DNA of 18,163 bases, taken from the NCBI GenBank assembly GCA_028822745.1, contig JAPKCZ010000010.1, forward strand, positions 1 to 18,163, in the 5' to 3' direction. This document shows, in pieces, positions 1 to 7,501 of the stretch. Position 1 is the stretch's first letter. Each line of letters begins with the position of its first letter. The notes below the pieces were generated by a model. The model saw only the letters and a list, made by a program, of their open reading frames with translations, was not told where the DNA came from and did not search any database. The stretch is from Kiritimatiellia bacterium (GTDB taxonomy: Bacteria; Verrucomicrobiota; Kiritimatiellia; UBA8416; JAIOPI01). Both the position numbers and the translations under genes were made by a program.

Positions 1-54
1 CGCACCTCGGCGTGGGTACGATCCTATGAAAACGGAGCACCGGCGCACCCGCCC

Positions 55-1224
55 TCAGTCACGATACTTGGCGACCCATGGAGCAATGGTATCTTCGGCG
101 ACGCGGATGATCCCAATCTCGCGCTCGGCGTTTTCAGGGGAATCTGACGCGTGTGCGGCGTTTTCTCGAATGTTCGTCCCAAACTCTGCCCGGATCGAAC
201 CCGGCTCAGCCTTGGCTGGGTCTGTCGCTCCCAATATACGACGAATCTTGCTGACCGCATCGGGACCGCTATAGACAAGCGCCAACGCCTTACGGTCACC
301 CAAGGCGCTCTTCTGCTCCTCGGAGTATCCAGAAGGGCGATAACCCGTCATGTATTCTGTGATGTTTTCAAACTCGGTTGAGGCAAAAACCGGAGCCAGT
401 TTCTCGCACAATTCGTGCAAGACGTCCGCATCCACCTCGAAGCCGAACTCCTTCGTGACGGCCTCAGCAAGGCGACCTCCCCCAATGCCCTCGAACTTGT
501 CGAGCAATACCTGCTTGACCGGGCCGTAAAACGCCTCGGCTTGCGACACCGTCATTTGAAATAGTTTTGCTCCAATAATCGAGAGACCGGACCGCGACAA
601 CATGTCCACAATGCTACCTGGGCGCAGACTCGGCACAGTAAAGTTATCCGGTTTGAGCATCACAAGTGTCTTTTCTTGCTGCGCATTGACGGCGTCGGCT
701 TTCACGGAAGCGTCCATGATCCCCCCGCATGATTCAGAGTATTCAGCCCAGAGCTGCAGGACGCGCCGACTGCGCTCTTCCGTGCTGGCCACCAGAACGG
801 CTGGCTCGAAATACGTGACCGTGTCATCCGCGTCTTGAATATAGTCGCCATATGTATCGCGAACCCGCAGTCCACTCGTTTGTGCATCGAGCTCCACGGG
901 ACCCGTCGCATCCCACACGCGCTGGATGGCACCTTCGCCTTCAAACAACAAAAACATGACACGCTTTGGCACACCGGCCTCAGCGTCAGGTGAAAAATTC
1001 TTCCTCACGTAATCAACAAGCAGATCACGGGTTTGATTTGAATAGGCGTTGGAGCTCGCCATGATTTCGGAATGTCGATCGATCAGCTCCTGAGACGGGC
1101 CAAACATGCGAGCCGCAACCAGATCCAATTGGGTTCTAGCCAAATACCTCGCAATGACGCCACCGGTGCGCGACTTGGAAAGGGTGTAGGGGTTCAGTAT
1201 GACAAACGCTAATTCTTTAGCCAT
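55..1224 (-). CDS. ndk: Nucleoside diphosphate kinase with an extra degenerate N-terminal NDK-like domain
   Basis: NDK moves the gamma phosphate from ATP to NDPs through a phospho-histidine in the cytoplasm. The C-terminal half (about residues 184-375 of 389) is a recognisable NDK domain. It has the start motif TLVMLKPD near residue 186, then after an insertion of about 80 residues the GATDPAKAEPGSIR stretch (332-345) and the active-site block ENAAHASDS with His359. Most NDKs have HGSDS, so Ala replaces Gly here. The N-terminal half (1-170) has the same order (INPYT-like start, LLFEGEGAI, a GDY element) but VTYFEPAV stands where the catalytic His block should be, so it is probably non-catalytic. 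Typical NDK is about 140 residues. I chose the ATG at 1224 because MAKELAFVILNPYT is a natural NDK start; an in-frame GTG at 1236 is the alternative. Family certain; role of the first half is inference. Confidence 0.9.
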   Translation of the reverse strand: MAKELAFVILNPYTLSKSRTGGVIARYLARTQLDLVAARMFGPSQELIDRHSEIMASSNAYSNQTRDLLVDYVRKNFSPDAEAGVPKRVMFLLFEGEGAIQRVWDATGPVELDAQTSGLRVRDTYGDYIQDADDTVTYFEPAVLVASTEERSRRVLQLWAEYSESCGGIMDASVKADAVNAQQEKTLVMLKPDNFTVPSLRPGSIVDMLSRSGLSIIGAKLFQMTVSQAEAFYGPVKQVLLDKFEGIGGGRLAEAVTKEFGFEVDADVLHELCEKLAPVFASTEFENITEYMTGYRPSGYSEEQKSALGDRKALALVYSGPDAVSKIRRILGATDPAKAEPGSIRAEFGTNIRENAAHASDSPENAEREIGIIRVAEDTIAPWVAKYRD

Positions 1225-1407
1225 CCTCAGGCTCACTCTCTCTTTAACTCAGACTCCATGCGCTCATGATGATCGCCAAACAGCCCGCCTTCGTTGGGTC
1301 CGACCTCACACAATTGCTCCACAACCTAATACCTCGTGTTGACCATGTAAAGTCAGCGTTTTCACAACGACCCGTCCAGCGCGATTTTGTCCTGATGAGA
1401 CGCCCCG

Positions 1408-2874
1408 CTAGCCCTCGCCCTGCTGGGCTGTTGCCCATGACGTTACATGTTTTTTCACGGTACGCCTGTCCAGCCCAGCACGGCGCCCCGCGGCCTCATA
1501 ACTACCCAAGCGCTCATACAGCTTAGAACAATAGCGGGCGAGCAGCCCTTCCGCATCAAGTCCAAGCCACGCCTCATCCGCATCACCCACCTCGCCGGGC
1601 AAGGACGCATAGCTCCCCGTTAACAGAATTCGACGAACAGCCTGCTCCAATTCGCGAACATTTCCCAGCCAACCGTAATCCGGCCCTGTCGATTCGACCA
1701 ACGCCTCAAGCACACGTGGTGCAATGTCCCCGCTATGAACACCACACAGACGCCGTACAACATGAGACACAAGCACAACCAACTCGTTAGGATCTTCCCG
1801 CAGACGCTCAGCCAACCCGGGCACAGAAATCACATCCGAACACAGCCTGTAATAGAAATCCTCACGAAACCCACCTCGCCCTCGCAGATCGGATAAGCGA
1901 CGATTGGTCGCAGCAATGACGCGCCCCTCAAAACGATGCGTTTCACGGCTACCAACAGGCGAAAACACGCGATCCTGCAGCACAGTCAGCAACTTGATCT
2001 GCAGCGCCGGCGACAGCTCGCCGATTTCATCCAGAAAAATCGCCCCGTGTGGGCTACACCGGTCAAATAGCCCGTCACTGGACTGCAACGCCCCTGTAAA
2101 TGCCCCTTTCTTGTGCCCGAAAAGCTCGGACTCAATCAGCGACCCTGAATACTGCGACAGATTGATTGACGTAAAACAGCGCTGAAAGTTGTCGGCAAAA
2201 TCGCCGTTGACGGCGTTGTACGGAATGTACCCCGAGCGACCGATCGCCGCCGCACAGGCCCCCTTTCCACTTCCGGTTGCACCAAGGAGTAGCGTCGAAA
2301 AATCCTCCATGCGCGACCACAGACGCCGCGTATAAAGAACCATGTCATGGGTAAACACATTTGCCCAAAGCCGCATGCGCAGCTCCTGCATAACAGCGCT
2401 GCCCCCCAGCAATCCTCGCTCAATGAAATAGTAGGCCCGCCGAAGTTGATAAAAAATGGCAAAAAAGTGCGCGCTTTCTTCGGGGCTGAATCCACGCGAT
2501 TGCAGCCCCTCGATGGCCTCATCAGCAAACACAATACGACCACGCGATGTTACGCCTCGCGCATGCCCCTCGATCAAGTCATCAAAAGGCTGAATAACAC
2601 GATGAAAGGCATCATAGAGAAACACCGCACGCGCCGAAGATTGCTCGGATTCGTCGAAATCAGAAAGACGTGCATAGCCAAGTCCTGCGAAACGCTCAAG
2701 ACGCTCACGCACCACTCGCGGCGCATCGACAGCCCCTGGGCGATCCGTATGCGCCGAAAAAACAATTTCACGCTCCAAACCCTCCCGCTCACGACTGAAC
2801 GGATTGCCAAAAGCACTCCGCTCAACCAAACGCAAAAACTCTCGGTCTTCAGCAGCTAACACAACAGGCTTCAT
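1408..2874 (-). CDS. Sigma-54-dependent transcriptional activator (AAA+ enhancer-binding protein)
   Basis: Bacterial enhancer-binding protein that remodels RNA polymerase-sigma-54 by ATP hydrolysis. In the 488-residue protein I see Walker A GATGSGKGA (198-206), the sigma-54 contact loop GAFTGA (257-262) intact, Walker B AIFLDE (278-283), an arginine-finger region FREDFYYR (336-343), WLGNVREL (402-409) and a C-terminal helix-turn-helix (about 455-478, ending RRTVKKHV). The first 190 residues are neither a receiver nor an obvious PAS or GAF domain, so the input signal is unknown. I chose the ATG at 2874 (MKPVVL) over an in-frame upstream start at 2940 because the latter's extension looks like non-coding intergenic sequence. 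It is divergent from the VIT/VWA gene, whose upstream region carries a sigma-54 promoter, which makes that gene the likeliest target. Activator function is well supported; the target is inference. Confidence 0.93.
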   Translation of the reverse strand: MKPVVLAAEDREFLRLVERSAFGNPFSREREGLEREIVFSAHTDRPGAVDAPRVVRERLERFAGLGYARLSDFDESEQSSARAVFLYDAFHRVIQPFDDLIEGHARGVTSRGRIVFADEAIEGLQSRGFSPEESAHFFAIFYQLRRAYYFIERGLLGGSAVMQELRMRLWANVFTHDMVLYTRRLWSRMEDFSTLLLGATGSGKGACAAAIGRSGYIPYNAVNGDFADNFQRCFTSINLSQYSGSLIESELFGHKKGAFTGALQSSDGLFDRCSPHGAIFLDEIGELSPALQIKLLTVLQDRVFSPVGSRETHRFEGRVIAATNRRLSDLRGRGGFREDFYYRLCSDVISVPGLAERLREDPNELVVLVSHVVRRLCGVHSGDIAPRVLEALVESTGPDYGWLGNVRELEQAVRRILLTGSYASLPGEVGDADEAWLGLDAEGLLARYCSKLYERLGSYEAAGRRAGLDRRTVKKHVTSWATAQQGEG

Positions 2875-2897
2875 GATCTTTATTTGTATACACGATG

Positions 2898-2923
2898 TAC
2901 GTTTTATGTCCACTCGAAACGTA
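2898..2923. promoter_or_regulatory. Candidate enhancer (UAS) dyad for the sigma-54 activator
   Basis: A perfect 7-bp inverted repeat, TACGTTT (2898-2904) and AAACGTA (2917-2923), is separated by 12 bp. It sits about 75-100 bp upstream of the -24/-12 promoter, in the intergenic region shared by the activator and the VIT/VWA gene. A second short palindrome, TTGCGCAA, lies at 2930-2937. Position and symmetry fit an enhancer-binding-protein site, but a 7-bp dyad can arise by chance. Confidence 0.4.
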
Positions 2924-2998
2924 AATGGCTTGCGCAACATAATATCGTAAAATGTGCAACCACTTTACAAAAAACGACTTGCGACTTTTCGTCCGAGA

Positions 2999-3014
2999 TG
3001 GCACGCCAGATGCA
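2999..3014 (+). promoter_or_regulatory. Sigma-54 (-24/-12) promoter of the VIT/VWA gene
   Basis: TGGCAC at 2999-3004, five bases, then ATGC at 3010-3013 matches the RpoN consensus TGGCAC-N5-TTGC with one mismatch. The invariant GG (3000-3001) and GC (3012-3013) have the required spacing. Transcription would start near 3025, leaving about 50 nt before the ATG at 3076, which is preceded by a strong ribosome binding site (AAAGGAGA, 3061-3068). The divergent gene encodes a sigma-54 activator, which supports the call. Confidence 0.75.
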
Positions 3015-3075
3015 ATACAACGGCCAATCCGGGCATTTTCCGGACATCATGCTCAAAACAAAAGGAGACAGAGCA

Positions 3076-5127
3076 ATGAAACCGAAAAAACGACAACGAT
3101 GGATCGGCGGGGGCACACTTGCCCTCGCGATAGGCTTAAGCACGATCAGCCAAGGGGCCGGCCTCCTCATTGCCGACGGCGGCTTTGGCGGCCAGCTCGA
3201 AATAAGAGAGCACCGCGTCAAGGTAACCATCAACAACGGCATTGCCGTGACGCACGTGGATCAAGTCTTTCTAAACAAAGAAAACCGACAAGTCGAAGCG
3301 CTCTACACGTTTCCCGTTCCACGCGGCGCATCCGTGGCCAACTTCAGCATGTGGATCAACGGAAAGGAAATGGTTGGTGAAGTTCTAGAAAAGGACCGCG
3401 CACGCGAAATATACAATAGTTACAAACGCGTCAAGCGCGACCCTGGGCTCCTTGAACAAGCGGATTTCCGCACATTCGAAATGCGCATATTCCCAATCGC
3501 GCCACTGGCCGAACAACGCGTTCAAGTCACCTACTACCAGGAACTCGACGTCGATGACGATGCAGCAACCTACGTATACCCGCTCAGCACATCAACACGT
3601 AGCGATATCGACACACGGGTTCACGGAACGTTTGCCATCGACCTCGAGATTCTCTCAACAACACCCATCGCAGTACTCGAAAGCCCAAGCCATGCGGATC
3701 AGTTCGTGATCGCCAAGCATGCCGACACGGCCGCACAGGCAAGCCTTGAGCTGAACGACGGCACTCTCGCTCGCGACATCGTGCTGCGCTGCGCCTTTTC
3801 GCGCGCCCAGACAGGCATTGACGTGCTAACGAGCAAAGCGCCCAATCAAGACGGGTACATCTACGCAACGGTGACCGCAGGCGAAGACCTGAAGTCGCTC
3901 GATGAATCCATGGATTATGTCTTCGTCATCGACATCTCGGGCAGCATGGGCGACGACCGAAAATTGTCATTGTCGCGTGACGCCGTGGCCGCGTTTGTTG
4001 ATGCACTGGGAGAGGGCGATCGCTATGAACTGATCGCCTTCAACGTAAAACCCAAACCTATCTTCGGCGAACTTCGCACCGTCAGCGCAGACGCACGCGT
4101 TGACGCCGACACGTTCCTATCTGGCCTCAGCGCCAAGGGAGGCACCGCGCTCCAACCAGCGATACAAACGGCCTACCGCTACAGCGACCCAGATCGCGTG
4201 CTCAATGTTCTGGTGCTGAGCGACGGCTTAACGGAACAACGCGAGCGCGCCGCCCTGCTACGCCTGATCGGCGAACGTCCACGTAACACCAAAGTGTTCT
4301 GCATCGGCGTTGGCAATGACGTCAATCGCCCACTGCTCGAACAGATCGCCAATGATGCCGGCGGCCTGGCATCGTTCGTGTCACGCGGCGATAATTTCGA
4401 CAGGCAAGCTGCCGCATTCAGGCGCAAACTGATGCACCCCGTCGCCACCGATCTGCAACTTGCGTTCAACGGCGTCGAGGTATACGACATCACACCGGCA
4501 AAGCTACCCAACTTATATCACGGAAAACCGGTTCGTGTTTATGGACGCTATCGCGGCAGCGGCCCGGTCAACATCAGCGTGAACGCTGACATTCGAGGTC
4601 GGACATTCTCCGATTCTACGGAAATCACACTTCCGAAAAGTGACGACACGAACCCGGAAATCGAACGCATGTGGGCATGGCACCGAATTGACGAGCTGCT
4701 CAAAAAAGCAGACCGCACAGGGAATCGCAACGCCGTTCGTGAAGACGTCGTCGCCCTGGGCGAAAGTCACTCCATCGTAACGGAGTTCACCTCGTTCCTC
4801 GTTCTTGAAAATGACCGTGAATACAAACGCTGGAAAATCGACCGACGTAACCGCGATCGAATCTCTCGCGATCGCCTTGCGCAGGCGCGAACACGCAAAC
4901 AACTAGACGCCATTCGCAGCAAGGCCATGACCGCGATCGGACCAGAAGCGGCCAAACCCAATCCACCGGCGAAAACGCCGCTACGCGTGGCCCAACGCCA
5001 AGCGCGAACACCAGGGTCACTACCGCAACGGAAGTCCAACGCGCAGTCATGGGACTTTGGCTCTGGACCGGTCGGACCGCTATTCCTACTTGTCGCCGCA
5101 TGGATGCGTCGCCGGAGCGATGCCTGA
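3076..5127 (+). CDS. VIT and VWA domain surface protein with GlyGly-CTERM-like tail
   Basis: Exported 683-residue protein of the inter-alpha-trypsin-inhibitor heavy-chain type. A signal peptide (about 1-29, KKRQR then a hydrophobic run) is followed by a VIT domain (about 38-160, including ALYTFPVPRGASV near 75-87). A VWA domain (about 278-450) has a complete MIDAS: DISGS (286-290), Thr357 and Asp383 in LSDG. A basic, low-complexity linker covers about 585-655. The C-terminus is FGSGPVG, a short hydrophobic run (VGPLFLLVAAWM) and RRR, a layout like GlyGly-CTERM sorting signals. The ATG at 3076 has AAAGGAGA in front; the frame is open further upstream but that part lacks a signal peptide. The next gene, one base overlapping, is a rhombosortase-like protease, so this is its probable substrate. 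Ligand and role unknown; VWA MIDAS proteins usually bind proteins through a metal ion. Confidence 0.92.
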   Translation: MKPKKRQRWIGGGTLALAIGLSTISQGAGLLIADGGFGGQLEIREHRVKVTINNGIAVTHVDQVFLNKENRQVEALYTFPVPRGASVANFSMWINGKEMVGEVLEKDRAREIYNSYKRVKRDPGLLEQADFRTFEMRIFPIAPLAEQRVQVTYYQELDVDDDAATYVYPLSTSTRSDIDTRVHGTFAIDLEILSTTPIAVLESPSHADQFVIAKHADTAAQASLELNDGTLARDIVLRCAFSRAQTGIDVLTSKAPNQDGYIYATVTAGEDLKSLDESMDYVFVIDISGSMGDDRKLSLSRDAVAAFVDALGEGDRYELIAFNVKPKPIFGELRTVSADARVDADTFLSGLSAKGGTALQPAIQTAYRYSDPDRVLNVLVLSDGLTEQRERAALLRLIGERPRNTKVFCIGVGNDVNRPLLEQIANDAGGLASFVSRGDNFDRQAAAFRRKLMHPVATDLQLAFNGVEVYDITPAKLPNLYHGKPVRVYGRYRGSGPVNISVNADIRGRTFSDSTEITLPKSDDTNPEIERMWAWHRIDELLKKADRTGNRNAVREDVVALGESHSIVTEFTSFLVLENDREYKRWKIDRRNRDRISRDRLAQARTRKQLDAIRSKAMTAIGPEAAKPNPPAKTPLRVAQRQARTPGSLPQRKSNAQSWDFGSGPVGPLFLLVAAWMRRRSDA

Positions 5128-5792
5128 TGCGCAACGTAACACCATCGCCGGGGCATGCTGAAGCCATGCCCCGGCTTCTTCCCGCCGTCGTTTTCACAGC
5201 GGCCATCATGCTTCTCACGAAAGTGGCGCCACCGATCGCCCTGACAAGCACCGGCCTGCAAGCCGGCGAAACGTGGCGCCTATTCACACACGCGTGGTTG
5301 CATGTCTCAAGCTACCACGCTCTGTTAGACGCAGGTGCATTTGCGATACTGTTTGCCATGATGTCGAACCGAGGGATGCACGCCCGTCTGGCGATCACCG
5401 TCGGAGGCATTCTGGGCGGCGCCTTGACGGGCATGCTCGACCCCGATTTTGGAGCCGCGGGACTTTGCGGCCTCTCCGCCGCCGCACACGGACTCATGGC
5501 CGTGGTCATCACAGACCGAATTCGCGCGCGTTACCACAAACGACTAAGCACAGCGCCAGAATGCATCGCCATGGGCATCCTTCTGGCCAAGTGCGGCCTC
5601 GAAGCGATGACAGGCGGAACCATTCTGACACCGTTCCACATCGGCAACATTGGTCGCCCCAATGCAACCTGTCACATCGGCGGCGTTATCGGCGCACTCG
5701 CGATCGCTGAAGCCATTCGCTACGCGAGGGCACACTTGCGCTCCCACGCCCCTTCAAGGTCCACACCCCACTCCTCAACACCTTTTGAATAA
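5127..5792 (+). CDS. Rhombosortase-type rhomboid intramembrane serine protease
   Basis: A polytopic membrane protein (221 residues) of the rhomboid family, closest by eye to rhombosortase, which cleaves GlyGly-CTERM tails. Visible features are GETWRLFTHAWLHVSSYH (47-64), matching the WRL-T-H-H region of these proteases; GLSAAAHG (115-122) with candidate catalytic Ser117; and HIGGVIGAL (183-191) with candidate catalytic His183. The usual GxSG is GLSA here. Hydrophobic segments alternate along the whole length. The ATG at 5127 overlaps the upstream TGA (TGATG), suggesting translational coupling. ATG 5166 (MPRLLPAVV) directly before the first membrane helix is a serious alternative and lies inside a hairpin. 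The 3' end overlaps the convergent dioxygenase gene by 73 bp, so the last 20 or so residues may be poorly conserved. Confidence 0.8.
   Translation: MRNVTPSPGHAEAMPRLLPAVVFTAAIMLLTKVAPPIALTSTGLQAGETWRLFTHAWLHVSSYHALLDAGAFAILFAMMSNRGMHARLAITVGGILGGALTGMLDPDFGAAGLCGLSAAAHGLMAVVITDRIRARYHKRLSTAPECIAMGILLAKCGLEAMTGGTILTPFHIGNIGRPNATCHIGGVIGALAIAEAIRYARAHLRSHAPSRSTPHSSTPFE
5147..5175 (+). terminator. Strong hairpin just after the VIT/VWA stop codon
   Basis: GCCGGGGCATG (5147-5157) pairs perfectly with CATGCCCCGGC (5165-5175) across a 7-nt loop and is followed by TTCTTCCC. Shape and position, 20 nt after the VIT/VWA stop, resemble an intrinsic terminator with a weak U-tract. It lies within the first codons of the rhombosortase reading frame, and the alternative start ATG 5166 is in its right arm. 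It could instead act as a partial terminator or as a translation-control hairpin. Confidence 0.55.
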
Positions 5793-6511
5793 TTTGGTCC
5801 GGCAATTACTGGGCGCAACGACTCCATGCCAATCTTGACCTGATCGCGATACGCGCCTTTCAGAAAATGCAACGCCATCCCCGCGCGCTCTTTTCCGGTG
5901 TTATTGGCAAGCGTACAATGCGCAACGCCGTAATTAAAAAAGAGGGCTCCGCCCGCTTTCATTTCGACAGGAACAACCTCATGGACGGTCTCGTCGATCT
6001 GGCAGCAAATGTGGTGATCGCTGCCCGTATCCCGCGTGTGCGTCAATGCTTCCCTGTGACTTCGAGGGACAACATGCATGGTCCCATTGGCCACATTCGC
6101 ATCGTGCACCGCCACCCACATACCAACGCCCTGCGTCGGATCCGGAATACCAAAATAGGCGTTATCCTGATGCCAACTGGTTCCCGACCCATGTCGCGGC
6201 GGCTTTACGAAAATCTGATCCAGCTGAAGCAGCACGTCATCGCCGATCAATTGCGTAATGACCGTACGAACCTTTTTTGAAAACGGCAATGTACGCAGCA
6301 ATTCCGACTTTGGCCCCAAGGGAATGATCTGCAAATTAACAGCGGCACCAGACGGCGTCTCCCCATCGGCAAGCGTCGCCACGTTACAGCCCTCTGCTTT
6401 AAGGCGCTCCACTTCCGCTTGAATCGCGGCAACTTCGGGCTCGGAAAAGAATTCATGGGCGACCGTATAGCCGTCCTCACGGTACTGCGTTAGCTGTGCA
6501 TCGCTTAACAT
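5720..6511 (-). CDS. Phytanoyl-CoA dioxygenase (PhyH) family Fe(II)/2-oxoglutarate oxygenase
   Basis: Cytoplasmic non-haem iron oxygenase of 263 residues, close to the usual family length. The iron-binding triad is visible as HQD (His114, Asp116 in SWHQDNAYFG) and His198 (GVAHCTLANN), with Arg209 as the likely 2-oxoglutarate anchor. I chose the ATG at 6511 (MLSDAQLTQYREDGY) because AAGGAGAG lies just upstream; the 35 extra codons before it are AT-rich and look untranslated. It is divergent from an AraC regulator across a 103-bp AT-rich gap. The substrate cannot be read from the sequence; family members hydroxylate acyl-CoAs, amino acids, ectoine and other small molecules. Its 3' end overlaps the rhombosortase gene tail to tail. 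Confidence 0.88.
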   Translation of the reverse strand: MLSDAQLTQYREDGYTVAHEFFSEPEVAAIQAEVERLKAEGCNVATLADGETPSGAAVNLQIIPLGPKSELLRTLPFSKKVRTVITQLIGDDVLLQLDQIFVKPPRHGSGTSWHQDNAYFGIPDPTQGVGMWVAVHDANVANGTMHVVPRSHREALTHTRDTGSDHHICCQIDETVHEVVPVEMKAGGALFFNYGVAHCTLANNTGKERAGMALHFLKGAYRDQVKIGMESLRPVIAGPNYSKGVEEWGVDLEGAWERKCALA

Positions 6512-6550
6512 CTCACTCTCCTTCATTAATAGGTTTCGCATAAACAAACA

Positions 6551-6566
6551 GGAAATATAATATTCC
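6551..6566. promoter_or_regulatory. Imperfect dyad in the PhyH/AraC divergent promoter region
   Basis: GGAA (6551-6554) and TTCC (6563-6566) flank an AT-rich centre, in the middle of the 103-bp gap between the divergent dioxygenase and AraC genes. The surrounding sequence is markedly more AT-rich than the flanking genes. It is a candidate operator for the adjacent AraC protein or part of overlapping promoters; symmetry is only partial. Confidence 0.25.
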
Positions 6567-6614
6567 TTTGTATAAATTATTGCGTTTACATTCTTTCGCT
6601 GGTAAATTTTACAC

Positions 6615-7478
6615 ATGACCCCCGCCTACAATTTTGGGCGCTGGCTTCCGCAGCGCGAAACGCGCGAGCTTGCGGCGCATACCGACGATGGTCTGGAGAT
6701 CGTGTATGTTGCACGTGGCGAAGTGACTTGGGATTTTGAAGGCCAACCCGTTCATTCGCCGCACCGAACGTTCACGTACACCTGGCCATGGCAGCCACAC
6801 GGAAGCGCAACCAAAACGGTGCCATCGCTTGAATTATATTGGTTCACCTTCCCCCTCAATCACCGTTACGATGGCTTCGATGACGCGATTCAGTTTGCGC
6901 GCAGCCTTGGGTTCAAATCCTCTGAATCGAAGACTGTCGTACAGGGCTTGCGCGCAAACGCAGGCACCGCATTGCAGGCCAACATTTTCCTGCATGAATT
7001 GGTATTGCGGCTTTTTCAGGCACTGGAAACGTCGACGGCGCACGACGAAGCTACCGTTCGCAGCCTTTGCCAGACCTTGTTACTTGAGCTGTCCGCCGCC
7101 GATCGCCGCGATCGACACGACAACGGCGCCCAAATGGCACAGAATCGCGTTCGCGCCTTTCTGAAACAGGTGCGCGACGAGCACGCAAACCCGTGGACGC
7201 TATCGTCGATGGCGAGTGCCTGCCAATTGGGACGCACCCAGTTCACGCGCCATATGGAGGAACTCGCCGGCGACAGCCCGATGCGCTTCCTCAATCGCAT
7301 TCGAATCGAATCGGCACGTGACCAGCTGACCGAAACCGACGCCGGCATCACCGACATCGCGTTTGCATGCGGCTTCTCCAGCAGCCAGTATTTCGCCAAT
7401 GTCTTCAAGGCGTATACAGGTCAAACGCCAAGCGACTTCCGAAAAACACCTTTTTTTGAGTCCACTGATCGAATATAG
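6615..7478 (+). CDS. AraC-family transcriptional regulator
   Basis: DNA-binding regulator of 287 residues. The N-terminal part (about 15-100, with a cupin-like stretch GLEIVYVARGEVTWDFEG) is the probable ligand-sensing domain. The C-terminal part has two helix-turn-helix units: about 194-214 (WTLSSMASACQLGRTQFTRH) and about 243-263 (AGITDIAFACGFSSSQYFAN). It ends in the family's typical FKAYTGQTPSDFRK. It begins 103 bp from the divergent PhyH oxygenase gene, so it most likely controls that gene in response to a small molecule. No strong ribosome binding site is seen before the ATG at 6615. Family assignment is secure; effector and target are inferred from position. Confidence 0.92.
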   Translation: MTPAYNFGRWLPQRETRELAAHTDDGLEIVYVARGEVTWDFEGQPVHSPHRTFTYTWPWQPHGSATKTVPSLELYWFTFPLNHRYDGFDDAIQFARSLGFKSSESKTVVQGLRANAGTALQANIFLHELVLRLFQALETSTAHDEATVRSLCQTLLLELSAADRRDRHDNGAQMAQNRVRAFLKQVRDEHANPWTLSSMASACQLGRTQFTRHMEELAGDSPMRFLNRIRIESARDQLTETDAGITDIAFACGFSSSQYFANVFKAYTGQTPSDFRKTPFFESTDRI

Positions 7479-7501
7479 TTCACGGCCTGTTTGACCCACC
7501 A

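Noticed and set aside
1225..1407. Possible promoter of ndk in the gap between ndk and the activator gene
   Set aside because: TTTACA- and TATTAG-like boxes exist on the minus strand but their spacing is poor, so no promoter is claimed.
2347..2859. Plus-strand frame of 170 codons
   Set aside because: It is antisense to the sigma-54 activator and its translation has no recognisable features.
2884..3075. 64-codon N-terminal extension of the VIT/VWA protein
   Set aside because: It would cover the sigma-54 promoter and bury the signal peptide; the ATG at 3076 has a strong ribosome binding site.
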